NCBI RefSeq assembly: GCF_029227915.1 | Contig: NC_079875.1 | Coordinates: forward strand, 11,531,001 to 11,595,000 | Reading direction: 5' to 3' | DNA from: Hydractinia symbiolongicarpus | Lineage: Eukaryota; Cnidaria; Hydrozoa; Anthoathecata; Hydractiniidae | Length of the DNA: 64,000 nt | Shown: positions 1 to 13,751 of the stretch, one piece after another | Numbering within the stretch: position 1 is the stretch's first letter | Layout of the letters: each line of letters opens with the position of its first letter | Program-made: the position numbers and the translations under genes | Notes under the pieces: model-generated | What the model saw: only the letters and a program-made list of their open reading frames with translations | What the model was told of the DNA's origin: nothing | Databases searched by the model: none

Positions 1-643
1 TATAATTTACAGGTAGCGAAATGGGGGTTAATATTATTTCTAATTAGTGAGTTGCATAAAAGACAATTGAAATGGTAAAAAAATAAACCTTAGCTCAAAA
101 AAAGTAACAGAAACTTAAAGAATGAGAAGATTTGAGCCAAAGAACGTTTAGGGTCATAATGGAATTTCCTTCCTATTTTCAAAACCCGAGAAAGGTTTTA
201 TTCCATAATTATTCAAATTATTCTAAAAATTTAGACCAACAGAAAATGAAAGCCGAGAAAAGTTTGGCTGATTTATTTGCAGAAGTTTATTTATAATAGC
301 GTACAAGTCAAGAGTTATAACCACGCAACAACATCAAGATACGCAACTTTGTACACATCTTTGAAGTTCATATGGTCTATATAAAATGTATATTCCATTT
401 AAAAAAGCTATTTTAAAAACAGATACAGTGTTCTTGTGAAAACTGAAAGCAAAAATGATGGAGATTGTATTGCAGAACTTTTGACGTCGAAATAATAAAT
501 TGATGGACATTAACGTAAAAATTAGGTGCTCGTCAATAGCAATCCAATTAGTTTCATATTATTATCGTCCCAATTAAAAAATAATCAGATCCATTCACTA
601 TTGCACTTTAATATCTCTGGAAAAATATTCCGCTTTTACTAGC

Positions 644-650
644 TATATAA
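644..650 (+). promoter_or_regulatory. TATA box of the VWDE-like gene
   Basis: TATATAA lies 66 bases upstream of the last base before the ATG at 716, which would place the transcription start near 675 and give a short 5' UTR. The start codon context (ttcaccATGG) is a good Kozak match. The bases before this (1-640) hold no convincing exon. Confidence 0.6.
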
Positions 651-715
651 ACCACTGACATCTATAACCATCTTAATCGGCTGCAAACCGAAGAGGCAGT
701 AAAGAAAAATTCACC

Positions 716-3700
716 ATGGCGGATTTTTCAATCAAGTTTTTACTTTTATCAGCAGTATTTTTGACAGTGTCGACTCTTCCAGTTTCCGATTTCTTTCCAT
801 TTGGAGCAGGTGATATCGTAATAATTGATAAAGAAAATAACACGCAAAAAGTTCCAAATGATGACGGCGTTTATCAAATTACAACACTTCACATTCCATT
901 TTTTAACAGAACTGAGAACACCGATGTTCAGGTAAGAGGGCTAACTAATTATGTAATGAGTTTTTGGTCCTTTAACCCACTTTTGAAAGTAGGTTGGATG
1001 TAAGAAGGTGGAATATTAATTAATATTTAGGTATCGATACTTCAATGGCAATTAATTTGTTTTTCTAAAGAGAATATAAACAAAATAAGACGAAGTTTAA
1101 GTATCAGCTTTGTAGACAAAAAAATCTGCTGCTTGCCATTACCCCCTTTTTTCTTTTCACTTTCAACATATCTAACTCCTGCATAATATACACCTTACAA
1201 CGTTCTTATTTAGATCTCCACAAACGGCTATGTTGCATTTGGAAAAACAGTGTTTAATCGATGGACGTCACAGGATTTTCCTCTCAACGGTGTTGCCATG
1301 ATTGCGCCATTTTGGAATGACCTCGATTTTATAGATAGGGCTGGAAAGTTATACTATCAGGTACATAAAACAGGATCAGCTCTGGAGAAAGCTTCACGAG
1401 AAATCTTACAAAGAAGAGGGACAGCGTTTCAACCACATTTCGTGCTTGTTGTTACATGGTTCAAAACAAATATTTATAGTAACAGACGAGTAAGTTCATT
1501 TACGTTTATTTTACTTTCATATTATTATTTAGTTAGGAACTACCATCAAACACAATTTTAACGTGGATTCCTGGAATACCATCTAAAGATTTAGTCGAAT
1601 ATCCCACCCCTTTGAATATTTGCCCCTTCTCTCCCCCTTTCATAGAACAAAAGTCTATAGTAGGATGAAAGAGGCAACAAGGGGCTTGATTAAGTTTGGT
1701 ATCGGCAAAATGCTCAAAAAAGACTAGAATAAGTGAGAAGTTTCGTGAGAATCTAAGAAGTCTAATTGCGCATGTTACCTTTTGCTTGCAATAAATAATA
1801 GGTTCAATTTTTATAGTTTACTATAAATAATCACTTGAATATTCTCCCTCTTCCCTTGAATATGATTAATATTTCATTTAGCTTTGTTTTATTGCAATAT
1901 ATTTGTTAGACTGTTTATGTTCTATTTACTTTCTTCAAGGCAAAAGTGACTTTCCAACTTGCATTGGCATGTGACGCAACAGAAACCTATGCATTCTTTC
2001 TTTACAATCAATTGGACAATTTATCCAAAGTGACATCCGTAAGCCGGAATTTTTTTTTATCGACTAAGCAGCTATTGAAATGTTTCCCCTACTAAAACAT
2101 TCTTGCGTGTACAAAATATTCTACAGCTAGCTGTTAATCCGTGAAAAAATACACAGGGTCGCCTGTCCTTTATATATCGCGTTTTTGGTGGAGACTCACA
2201 GACGAAATACTGTTATTAATAATATAGATATCATTCACCATGCATAAATAGATAGGCAGGTATTAATTTTTTTTAATTTGAAGATGCAATACACTCTTTT
2301 AAGTTTTATTCGTTTGAAAGGAAGAAAATACAACGAAACTACACCAGGCAACAACTTTTGATTTTCGCAACTATTAATTAAACCACTAATTGTCATTTTT
2401 TAATTGAAATTTCCTAATTAATGTGATTTAATCACTACATGAGCTGCCAAAGAGGAAGTTTTTTTTAAGTATGAATAGACAATTTTGAATAATCAGTTAT
2501 TGTTACTGTGGAGAATTCAAATGCATTGATTATAACCGCCCTAAGCTTGTGTTCGGTCACACGAACGCAATGTTTGCGCCTAATATGCAGCGTGAGCTAC
2601 AACAATATCCTTTGTTGAGTATGAAGTTTGATCTTTAAGTTGAATGAATGACTAAATATATTATTGAATTAATTATAAATAGAACAGGCCTCTAAATGTT
2701 AACCTGACAAGGTTTATTTATGTATGAGTGTAAGGGAAAGCATGCAAATTATGTCACTTTATTCATATTATAATACCCGTATACATGTGTCTGTCTGTCA
2801 CGCGAAATGGTACCGCAATTAGCGAGACGCACGCAATGCTCTATAAAAAGGACAAGCGAACCCATTGATTTTTCCACGGGTCACCGACTAGTTTATATAT
2901 ATTTTACTTCAGCCCTCTTTTAATGCGAACTTCTACAGCGTACCAATTTTAGTAACAGATTTGCAGTGTTGGTTAAATAAACTCTTGAAAATATCAAAGC
3001 AACCATATTAGCAGTTCCTTAATTTTCTGAGATAAGAAAGCCAGGTACAATACCTTTAACTTGTTTTAAATTTTTTAAGCAATGAAATCCTTGTATTAGG
3101 TCGGCTGGAATGATGGAGAAAGGACAAAATCAAATTTTTTCAGACATCCATTGCACCGCATGGCAAATGTGAGCAAATTAGTAGATACATCAAATGTAGG
3201 TGTGAACGGAATGTGGATATATAGAGTGGGAGAACCTGGAGGTAAGATATTTGTCTATTAAAGTTAGTAACAAGATTTTAGAATGGCAGAAAATTCTTAC
3301 AATGGAGGACACATAGGCTCAGAAGTTAAGCGTGACTCTTGGAAGCAAAATATGATCTATTAAAAAATCAATGCATTTTAAGTTATCCACACAGTAATAA
3401 TAGTTAGAAGCGGAAGCATATGATTAAACGAGCTGTAGTCAATAACATAACAGTCCCCCCGAAGAAAACACTAATATACAAATAAAAATACAGCGTGATA
3501 CAACCTGAAGGTGAGATTTTAATTACCAATAGTAAATGGTAACTTTAAAGCTTACGTGAATATAAAAATAAAAGAAAAACATTGCAACACAAAAATAAAA
3601 AAATAAGAGCTGCCAGAAAAGTAATTGAAATCTACGTACCAAGTTGCATACATAGCAAAACAATAAAGTTCGTAAAGGTATAAAAACAATGAAGTCATGT

Positions 3701-6700
3701 CACGTGATGTGAATAGCAGAAATTGAGTATGCACCACAACATCAAAAAGTAAAAAACTTAATTATTTCTTTCAGGTAATTTCCCAAGAATTCATCGTTAT
3801 CCTGTCGTTAAAGCGACTACCCAAGATCATCGCTTAGTTTTCAATTGCACTCTTGATGACGATATGCTTGATCCTAGAGGTGTTTATGAAATCACGTGGT
3901 ACAACGGGAATACAAAAATCAACAAAACTGAAATTCTCTCCGATGACTCGAAAACATCTTTGTTGATGAATGAGAACGTGTTTCAAAGTTTATACCAACT
4001 TGGAGCAGAAGTAAGTAACAGTTTATAGAGCAATAGAATTAAAACAAAATAAACACAAGCTTTAAATATTAAATTAAAATTTATTTCCTAGATATCTTGC
4101 AAAGTTCGAACATGGTATACAAATACATCTAATACGAAAAGTCGCTTTTTTGAGAGTAACAAGTTCTTTGCTGGAATTAAGGTAAGCTCCCATCTTTATG
4201 GCAAATCCTCAATACTTGTTAGCTATTTTTATGGGCTTTAAAATTATTTAAATCTTGAAAATATATTCCGAAGTGTAGATGGTTGGCAAAGAGACATTAT
4301 TGGCACTTTTAGGTGCACCTAAATGCAAGTTCCTTTGTATGAATTATGCCAAATCAAAGACCTTGGTCAGCGTCAATTCAAATACAAAGGCCTTAAAACA
4401 GAAAAAAAGTAAAGAAAAGTAAAGAAAAAAAGGGTAAAAAACATTTTTTATTACAGGTTGAACCTCGAGAATTCGCAATAACTGAAAGTTCAGAAGCTGC
4501 AAAAGTAAAAGTGACTTCCACTATTCCAATTATATGCGCTGATGGTAGCACGAACTGTGAAGTGACCATTTCATTCCCATATCAAGGACTAGATGTCCAA
4601 CTTAGCACGTGCATGCTGTCCTTTAAACCAAATTCACCAAGTATGCAAGAATTGTTCATATATCCCACTCAAGATTTCATTGATGATGGTAAAACTACTG
4701 TTACAATTACACCAGTTGTTAGTAAACCAACCAACATGTTTGATTGGCATAATCATGCACCTTCTCAGCCAATCAAAGTAAGGTTTCTTTTTGCTTGCTT
4801 TATTATTTTTGTTTTGTACTTATTCATATTTTCAGTGCAGTCATAAAGATGCGGAGATTTAGGAAATAAAAAAAGGAAAATCTAGGAAATTTTATTTTCA
4901 TAAGCACCAGCTTCGCAAGGTTTAACCTCCTGATAAACCAAAATAGAGCATCGTCTCTAGACTTACTTTTTTTCATTATTTTTTCTATTTACTATAAACA
5001 AAAAGGTAATTGGTAATTATGTTTATATTTTGTCTTATTTTGTTTTAATTTAAGTACACTTAATTAAAGGATACAAATTCTGTCCATATTACACTTGTTT
5101 TTGCGTTATGTTCTGTTGAGTTTTTACGTCGCGTGAATGTGTAATAGCCACTGCTTCATTATCACTGATTTAACGTAAATGTATTATACTTCAACGTGCA
5201 AAGTGTCACACATCTCCATATTACCTAATTTACTTAGGTTACAACACAAAGCGTTACAACAGCTTCATGCTCATCTTCTGGTGACCCCTACATTCGCACG
5301 TATGATAGGCAATGGTATTCCTTTTTTAACATTGGAGATTTCGTGTTAGCCCAAAGTCGTAAAAATAACTTTAAGGTAAGAATAGTTAAGAATAGAAATT
5401 ACAAACCTGGTAGGATTTCCCTTATTACTTATCTGCACACTGACAGTAATTGGTCGTCAGCTGAAAGAAATTGTGACAATGAAAAGACACTCCATATTTA
5501 ATGACACAACTTTTTGTTATTTTAATCCTTTATGATTACTTTAGTGAATGTACCCGCAATTTTAAAACCTACATATTTGTTGCTTTAGATCCACATCAGA
5601 ACATTTGATTGTTTACAAGGAGTGACATGCAACTGCGCTGTAGCTGCCCAAGAGAAAGATGATATTGTTGCAATTGATATGTGCAATTCTGTTGCACCCA
5701 AATTTAGATTTCCAACTGGGCACCGTCCGTCTCCAGAAACAAAGTTAAAAGAAATTAATCCAACTAGATTTCAGGTTTGTTTGTTTCCAACACCAACATT
5801 AATATTTTTCTTAGAATTTAATATAATTGTAATAAATTATTTCTTTACAAATTCAGAACATTTTCACCAATTGGCATGATGAAACAAATTCATTTGTACT
5901 TCTTAATCGAATTATGACACAATTTGTCAAGAGCAATTGTGAAAAAATCGTGAAATCGTGTTCTCCACCAAACTCTAAGTACCCTTCCTTAGAGTTTGGT
6001 AGAGAACACGATTTCACGATTTTTTGTGGTGTATAGTAGATGTGTTATTGAACAGATTTTATATAACCTCAACAACAACACATATTTTGTAATTGTTGGG
6101 ATATTTTACAGATCGAATTTTCATCTGGAACATCAATTATTTTCCAAGTTCACCGAAGAACAAACCGTCCATCTTTCGCCAATATCTACGTTCAAGTACC
6201 TTCTATATACTATAAGAAGGTTGAAGGCTTGTGTGGGACATTTGATGGGAACATAAACAACGATATGACATCGAAAGAAAAAACTGTTTATCAACAAACG
6301 TATCCTGCTAACTCTGTTTTTGTTAACAGCTGGAAGTAAGAAGTCTTTTTGATCAATTTATTCACTATCTATAAAAAAAATTTCAGAGATGTTTTTCTCA
6401 ATCGCAGTTGCGTTCAGCAGGAATAGTAATTGCATTTACTGAAGGTATTCAGATGAAAATTCAGATTAATGGCTATTTTAAGTGACTGATAAACGTCTTT
6501 TTCCAAAACAAAAATACTATATAATAAATTTAATCTCTCCAATTGACGCCCGGGTCTGTATGCCAAGTTAAAAAACCGCACGCAAAAATAGATGCAGATA
6601 GACTCTTTTTCAAATCCTCCTCTGTAACGACGTCTAATTATACAACTTTTATGCACACACCCAACACATCTATTCGTCGATTGAGTTTTATACGCCCTGT

Positions 6701-9700
6701 ACGTCTATACGTCCTTTTGCTTTAAAATATCTTTAGCTAATTAAAATACGCAATTATTGTTTCTCACTTTTACTTTGGATTTATGATACCATGTAACAAA
6801 AGCGTTAAGGAATAAGGATATCGGCAGATGATTTTGTTGAAATTTCTTTCACCAAAGCTGCCTCCGCCATTATATAGACAATTTGTAGCGCTAATATGTA
6901 ATTATGTAAAGTAAGTAAGAATTCATCTTGTTTATCATTAATATGCTTTGGTTTTTGCAGATTAAGGAACAGAACTAGTTTATTCTTCAAACGAAGCGGA
7001 AACAAGACCTGTGATCGACCAACCCAATTAAATGACACAAACTTATGCATCTGTCATAAGAGAGGTGGTGTTGTGACACCTAGCTGTGGAATTGAAAGGA
7101 TAGCTATAAAACCAACGTTTACACCTTCAACGAATTTTAAAACTATCGTTTCTGCAGGTAAGACCCATCTGTTTTTGCAATTTACAGTCTAGAACTTTAA
7201 GCTGCTAAGATTCCACAAGCTACTACTTGTGCTAAATTTAGGTCAATTATTTATGATCCACCTTAAAGTGAATATTTTCGTAAAGATTTATTTTTACCAG
7301 GTCAAAAATATATTAACGTTTATAGTGCCAATTTGATTTAATGCTTTCCTATTATTCCTTTGCCTTTATTATTATTTTTTTTTACATTACAGCGTTCTCC
7401 GATTGTGATCGCCGAAAGCGTCGGGCAGTATCAAACGTCATTGTTGTTCCCGACGAGGGAGACGACACCATATATGAGTACGATCCACCAGATCGACCTT
7501 TCGTTCCCAAAACATGGCCAACAAGCAGTGGAAAAACAGAAGCGCAAGTTAAAGCATTTTGTAACAACGCCATTTTGAATTCAACATCAGGAAAAGAGTG
7601 TTCTATAACACTGGGTACAGATTTTGACATTAACACATTTCGTAGGGAATGTGTATCAGATGTACAGGTAAGTTCAATTGGAAGATTGATATTGAAAAAT
7701 TAGCATTGCTTCTTAAAAGTTTGTTGCTTTTTACAACATATGTATAGGAATCATTCATAACTCAAAGTGCTATAGTACTAAAGTTAGCAAGAATTTGGGA
7801 GTATTTGCGATTTGAAATCCTGAACGACATCCTCAATCCGTTACAATTTTCCTTTAAAACTCCAACAATTAAAACATCCCTTTAGATTTCAGATTCTTAC
7901 GACTATATCCAATCCATCATTGACTCGATGACGTCATCGTGTACGGAAACTATATTGAAGGGTGTTAATAAATATTGGGTGAGGAACAACAATGGAACAT
8001 TGATACCACCAGCTACTGTTGGTAACAGCATTTGTCCAAATGACTGCAGTGAAAAAGGACAATGTATAAATAGTACTTGTTTCTGCAGTTTTGGGTTTGA
8101 AGGAGAAGATTGCTCTATAGAGAGAAGTATGTGGAAAGAATTATTTTCCATGCAATTTCATACTGTTATAATCTTATCTTTCCATTTGTCTTGTCTTGTT
8201 TTGCCTTGTCTAATTCAAAAACTACCAACATCTTGCACAAGACGTCTTTAAAAACACACTCATAACACCCTTTCTTTCATGAAAAGTAAAATATATAGGA
8301 ATTGTACGATTAAATTACATTACTAAAAGTCTCTTGAAACCGCCTTGTAACTAGATCTACTGGTTGTGAATAAATCACTATTTATCTCTTCTTTTTTGCC
8401 TTACCCTCAGATAAACCCCCGAGTGTGGTTGCTGGTGTTGAAGTTTGTGATGGACGAACCAAAAGTTGTTTAACAGTCAGTGTTGTGGGAAGCAATATCA
8501 GAACATCAAGTCCTGTATTTTGCAAGTTTACGCCAAAGGTAGAATGAGCATTTGTAAATTTTAATGAAGGAGTGTTTTCTCTGCAAATCAAATTTGCGCA
8601 ACTCTTTTATAATACTGTACTTTTTATATTACTACTAGTTTTATTTACTCTGCGTCTGTATCTGTTTTATAGAATGGGAACACTTCTATTACCACTGAAG
8701 CTGTTGTTGTTTCTTTCGCTGAAGTATTTTGCACTCTTCCATCTCCTCCTCTTATTTTGGTTGGTGACCCCTCAAAGAATACTGGTAGGTCTTCAAATGA
8801 ATTCCGCGTACAGCTCTCAAATGACGGAACACATTTTAGCACAAAAAAGAAGACTTTTGTGGTTTACGATTCAAAATGCATTGAATGTAATGCAACTTCC
8901 GCTGCTTGTCAACTAAAGGTAAAAAACATGAAATTTTAAGTTTTTAAGTATCTTTACTTACACTCAATTGAAAAGTATACTTCTGCCTGCTCTTAGCAAC
9001 AATAGCTAAAATAAAAATTAGTTAGAAAATTTAAATATATCTTTTTAGAGATCAACTTGCAGAATAAACGGATACTGTCTTGCAGAGAATGAATCCAGTC
9101 CATCATGCTCATTTGAACAATGTGCTCCTTCGATTGATCAACATCATTTTTCAATAAGAAATGGTGTGTATTTATTCTCATTTTGAATTTTGCTCAAGAT
9201 TTAAATAACGTCAAAATGTTAGACTTGTTAACTCTATATTATTTTGTGTTGTAACTTTATAAAAATTATATCTTTTCAGCCTTTGATTCCAGTTCCCAAC
9301 CAAAATGTAAGAAAATTAATTTGCAATTTCAAAACCAACTATTGAGAAATTAAGAACTCTATTGATATTCTTTTGTTATGCTCTTTAGGTCCCAACTGTT
9401 TGTGTACTGGCAAATGGAATGGTAACTACAGGTACTCAGGAAGTTCTCATTACTTTTTAACATGTGCAAATGGTATACCCTACTGCAGAACTTGTTGGCC
9501 AGCGTCGTTACATTTTGTGGAAAAATGTAACCAATGTCTTTACAGCCTAACAGGTGCGAACAAGTAACAAATTTATTTCATTATGTTGACAGAAGTGGTG
9601 ACTATGTGATAACGGAACCTTCTTTCTAAAAACGTTCAGTTTGCAGGTGCGATTTTCACAAAAGCAAATTTAATATGGGAATTACAAGCACTTATTACAT

Positions 9701-10256
9701 CTACACTATAATAACCCCGTATACGTCTGTCCGTCTGTCACGCAAAATGGTACCGAAAGTAGCGAGACGCACGCTATGCGGTTTGAAAAGAACGGGCAAA
9801 TCCGTGAATTTTCAACGGGCCACTGACTAGTTTATAAAAAGTTTACAAAATATATACAACAATATATTTAACATAAGTTTTGGTGAATTGTATTTTTTTT
9901 CCTGATGACAGTTTTTATACCTTTAAATTGCCACATATGTAAAATAATACACTGCCCCAATATATAATATATTGGTAGAATTCTATTTGATGCAAAAAAT
10001 GATCTCTAGCTATATTTTTTTAGATGCTTGTTCCGGAGGTCATGGCAATAATGATGTTGAAACCTGGAAGAGAGATGATGCAATGTCTTGTCCAGATGTT
10101 TGTAGTCGGTTGCCGAGTCTTGTCGGTAACATAGCACATCCTACGAATCCACATCGTTATGTCAGTTGCTATTATGGAAAAAAGATAGGATGTCAAAAAT
10201 GTCCAGACGGTCTGACATTTGAGGAAAGCAACAGCAGTTGTATCCGTCAATTGTAA
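716..10256 (+). CDS. Secreted VWDE-like multidomain protein, 19 exons, about 1184 aa
   Basis: Exons inferred from GT/AG sites with continuous phase: 716-931, 1214-1489, 1940-2038, 3100-3241, 3775-4010, 4092-4181, 4457-4777, 5238-5375, 5589-5774, 6112-6335, 6961-7157, 7393-7667, 7886-8126, 8411-8538, 8673-8918, 9049-9163, 9280-9306, 9389-9553, 10024-10256. The product starts with a hydrophobic signal peptide ([10 protein letters not shown]). A NIDO domain follows (about 95-245; FWNDLDF, VVTW, VGWNDG), then an Ig-like/VWDE-type linker (250-460), a VWD domain (about 470-640; starting [13 protein letters not shown], ending [13 protein letters not shown]), a basic RRKRR site (715-719), an EGF-like module (850-876, six Cys), a beta-rich Cys segment, and two Cys-rich C-terminal modules resembling chitin-binding type 2 domains (about 1050-1184). 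The family is von Willebrand factor D and EGF domain proteins, extracellular matrix or secreted. The exact role is unknown. I see no frameshift. Exon 17 (27 nt) is the least certain. Confidence 0.88.
2144..2235 (+). repeat. Dispersed repeat, family 2 fragment
   Basis: The segment contains CCTGTCCTT, TATATCGCGTTT, CACAGACGAAATACTG and TTATTAATAATATAGA. A diverged relative at 32694-32790 has the same order (CCCGTCCTT, ATATCGCATTTCG, CAGACAGAATACGG, TATTATTAGTATAGA). A shorter piece lies at 61595-61635. It looks like a non-autonomous mobile element remnant, in intron 3. Confidence 0.5.
2768..2897 (+). repeat. Dispersed MITE-like repeat, family 1 (intron 3 copy)
   Basis: This ~130-bp element runs from ATTATAATACCCGTATAC to CGACTAGTTTATA and contains TCTGTCTGTCACGCGAAATGG and GCGAGACGCACGC. 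Close relatives lie at 9706-9835 (+) and 16588-16715 (-), with a fragment at 10728-10768. It is too short to encode anything. It sits inside intron 3 of the VWDE-like gene. Confidence 0.7.
5942..6025 (+). repeat. 38-bp near-perfect inverted repeat (intronic hairpin)
   Basis: Arms 5942-5979 and 5988-6025 pair along 38 positions with a single G:U-type mismatch, separated by an 8-nt loop (TACCCTTC). The hairpin lies in intron 9 of the VWDE-like gene, so it would be transcribed in the primary RNA. It could be a small-RNA hairpin precursor or a tiny foldback element. Confidence 0.9.
9706..9835 (+). repeat. Dispersed MITE-like repeat, family 1 (intron 18 copy)
   Basis: The copy runs from TATAATAACCCCGTATACG to GGCCACTGACTAGTTTATA, with TGTCACGCAAAATGGTACCG inside. 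It matches the element in intron 3 in the same orientation and lies between exons 18 and 19. Confidence 0.7.
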
Positions 10257-10320
10257 ATTAAAAAACTTTGCTATATGTTCTAGAAAATGTTACTTCTTCC
10301 TGCGTGGACGATGCAATGAA

Positions 10321-10326
10321 AATAAA
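10321..10326 (+). terminator. Polyadenylation signal AATAAA of the VWDE-like gene
   Basis: A canonical AATAAA hexamer lies 65 bases after the TAA stop at 10254-10256, giving a short 3' UTR. Confidence 0.6.
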
Positions 10327-10329
10327 AGA

Positions 10330-13300
10330 ATTTTGTAAGAAAAGTCTTGTAAAATTAGTTGGTGTACAAAAGAAAACCATATGTCTTAGAGTTTATTGAT
10401 TTTGATTTTAATAGTCTTACAAAACGGCAGCATCCTATTCTTAACACGGAAAACTTGAGAAACGAAATTTAATGTAATGGATTATACAAAAATAAAAAAT
10501 GAATTGTAAGCTTATTCATAATTTTTGTAATAAATTGATTTAATTTAGGTTTTGGAACCAATATTAATTAAAAAGTTAACTTGAGGAACCGAATAATTTG
10601 GGGCAGATATTTTTGCTTAATTTTTTGGCATAAATCACAAGAAGGTAGAAGTTTTCTTTTTTATGTAATCAGACAAAAAATAACAAAAAGGATGTACAAT
10701 ACATCAATGCAGCAAGCATGTACGAAGGGTGAATTTTCGTGCATTTTTCCACGTGCTAACGACTAGTTTTATGTAATTAAATAAAACAATTAGGTCTCTT
10801 TGAAACTACAACATCATTTATTACTGTTTCATTTAGTGTCTTAAATGTTGTTCGTATGGTTCGATCTTGCGGTTTGGACGTAGTCAGTTAAAACTGTTAA
10901 ATAAATAAAACCGGTAAAAAATCTTATAAAAAGCACAGCAAGCGAAAACAAACCTTTCGTTGATTTAAAATTTACTTTGACTTTGTGTTTATTTAAGAAA
11001 TTTTCACATAGCCCTGTTCATGAATCACTTTACATATTAGTGAGTTTCTTAATTTTTCTCAGTATTGTCTACAGCTCACAAATGACATAATGGGGGTGAC
11101 ACATCAAATACGCTCAAGGTGTACCAAAGTAACGCAAGTGAAATATCAGTTTTTATTTTGTATTAACTCAAGTTGTGAAATGAAAAGAATTTTCAATGGA
11201 AATGAATGAACTTAGTATTGCGGCAGACTGTTTTTTCCCTAATTTCAACTAAACACTGCATTAACTTTTCTGTTCCTATGTGAGTGCTAAGCTGTTATAA
11301 AGTGTCAAAGACCTCTCACATTCAAAAATGTGTCATTACACCAATCACTGGAAAAATTATGTCAGTTATACATTAGCGGTATTATTATGAATAATTAGGT
11401 CCCTAATATTTTTATCGCAAAGAGCCTTTTACCTTAACTTCTGTTCCGGTAAAACTAAATTTAATTTGCGATAATTATTTATTTAAGTTTTTCTCACTAA
11501 AAGTCGAAGTGCTGACAAAAAAATAGCAATATGTTAGTCAAAATTGACTAATATTGTAATAAAATTAAGTATATAAATTCTTAGTGAACTTAATATATCT
11601 CTTCAAAAGAAAAATATCGTTTTCAAGAAGTTTAAATGACGTTACAGATGGTGGCAGATTTGACTACGAGACACCCTATACGACCCACTATCCAGACCAT
11701 AATCTCCAGCTGTGCTCCATTTCATTTTTTGGTAATGTGAAGAAAATAGGAATCAGTTATATGACAATATTTCCCTCATAATAAAAGTTGTTCTGTGTGT
11801 GTAATTAGCGTATTTTACTATTTTTTTCAAACTTTCTTTGTCAACAATATATACTAGTTTCTTGCATGGTCAGGAAGCGCCGATCTTAGATTCTATATCT
11901 TACAATTGATTTATTTTTACTGTTCTTTTACTGTCATCATTAGTTATTGTTTATTATTAAATACTTTGGAACATCTAACTACCACACACCGTCTCAAGCG
12001 AATTTTCATGCAGAAATGACGTCATTGGAAACAGTAAATGTGACTTTAGAACTTTCGTTAAGCTTTCAAATGTTTCTCACGAATGGTTTTTTGTCAACAC
12101 CCAAGAAGTCAATAATTGTTTTATAGACAGGAAGGTTCTTTTCTTGCTGTCCTGATTCGTATTTAATAAAGGAAGTCTATCCAAAGAACGGAGTAACAAA
12201 CAAACTTTTTTCTTAAGCATAAACTAGTGAACTAGTAACAAAAGATTCCAGTTTAACAATTGTATTTCTTTGCAGCTGAAAGGGGGTGGACGGTTAAGTT
12301 AATACAATTTTTTTATTTATAGGCATAATTTTAGAAAATCTATGGAAGGGTAAAGAGTTTCGAAAATATAACGCTATCGGTGACTTCACTTTTAACACAA
12401 ACCTTATTAACTGGTACTAATGCGATTGGAGAACAAACACGCCATTATATATTTCGAATCATTTGTCACCACTATTTAACTGTTATATTTTAGAATTAAA
12501 GAGAAATTAAAGGTAGTTAGTGTTACTTATTTTGAAACAGAATCTACGAGTGCAAATTGGAGTAGGTTAAGCATGGAAAGTCAACCCCAAAAAACATCAA
12601 GGTTACGTATGAACTCCTTTACTATCTCTCGTTTTTCGGCAGTAAAACGTCAATATGATCTGGTATTACGAAAGAGATTGTGGTTGTTGTAACCTATTTC
12701 AGGCCAAGTACCATTGTTGACCAAAACATTTTGACAATGGAGAAGTTGGGGTTTGTTAACGTAACATAATACACTCTAGAGACGGGGTTATTGCTTAACG
12801 TGCAGCTACATACAAAGGACGTAATGATGTGAACAGCTGTCTCTCAAGGCTACTGATAAACCCGATAATAATAAACATGTGCCACATGAAATACTAACAA
12901 TCACTGTCACAATACACAATTTCGGTATCACAGCAAAGCCGCAATCCTTTAACAAACGGAGAAGGGTGTAAGCAACAGCCAGCTTAAAGTGTGATTTTGA
13001 TTGGTGCACCAGCCTTACTAAACAATTTTGATTGGCGCACTAGCCTAACTGAACAATAAAACACGAGTAGATGTCAACAAGCAGCAAATAAGCAATATTC
13101 AAGCCTGTAAAATACAAAGAAATTGAGCAACATTAAGCATCGGTTAAAATTACTTGTCGCTTATAAAAAGGGGTGTAGTTGATAAAAAGAATTTTAAAAT
13201 AATTTATTATGTGACACTTTTGACTACGTTAGATCTTGAAAGGAGACCGAGGCATTTAGTAAGGAACTGCTTGTAAATAAACCTTTACCGCTGCGTTATC

Positions 13301-13470
13301 TGTAATAATTGTCTGAGAATTTCATAGAGACCTGGGAAAATATTTTTATCACATCACCACCTCTTTTTGAGCGACTACACAGTGTGTGTCAGCTATTATA
13401 ATTGACACAAAAACATCATTTTGTCTTGTTTACAACTCACAAAAATTCAAAATATTCCACAACATATATT
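10330..13470. other. Intergenic region; left part of duplicated unit A
   Basis: No gene is seen here. A family 1 MITE fragment lies at 10728-10768. At about 10850-11040 is a segment recurring diverged at 17350-17560 (shared GGTTCGA, AGCGAAAACAAA, TTTAAGAAATTTTC and CTTCATGAATCAC), which marks the left edge of a duplicated unit. The AACAAGCAGCAAATA motif near 13077 recurs near 19697. Confidence 0.6.
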
Positions 13471-13534
13471 CCTTATGTGAGAATATTTTGTAGAAAGCAT
13501 GAGAAGTCATAGCTTCCAAATTTTTGAAATATTA

Positions 13535-13661
13535 ACATGCGTAAGACACGATAGAATTTTTAGCTCTGACGTATAATAGCTAAATCTTATCACCCACGTT
13601 TGTAACATAACTTCCAAATCTAGCATGGATCAAGTTTCACACAAAAGAGTATATATATTTA
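13535..13661 (+). promoter_or_regulatory. Promoter of small-protein gene copy A
   Basis: ACATGCGTAAGACACGA (13535-13551) is followed by CTCTGACGTA (13564-13573, CRE/ATF-like) and a TATA box (13650-13661). The same order occurs before copies B and D. A probable start region (ACAGTTAGCTTAAG, from about 13679) is shared with copy B. A possible 3' splice site just before the ATG (TATAAACAG/GAACG) suggests a 5' UTR intron, unproven. Confidence 0.7.
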
Positions 13662-13751
13662 TGGTCAGAAAAAAAAAACAGTTAGCTTAAGTCATCTGCG
13701 ATCAAAACCCATTATATTGGTTCTCTGTTAGTTTAACTATAAACAGGAACG

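Noticed and set aside
7382-7636. Antisense ORF across VWDE exon 12
   Set aside because: Shadow of the spliced coding exon on the other strand.
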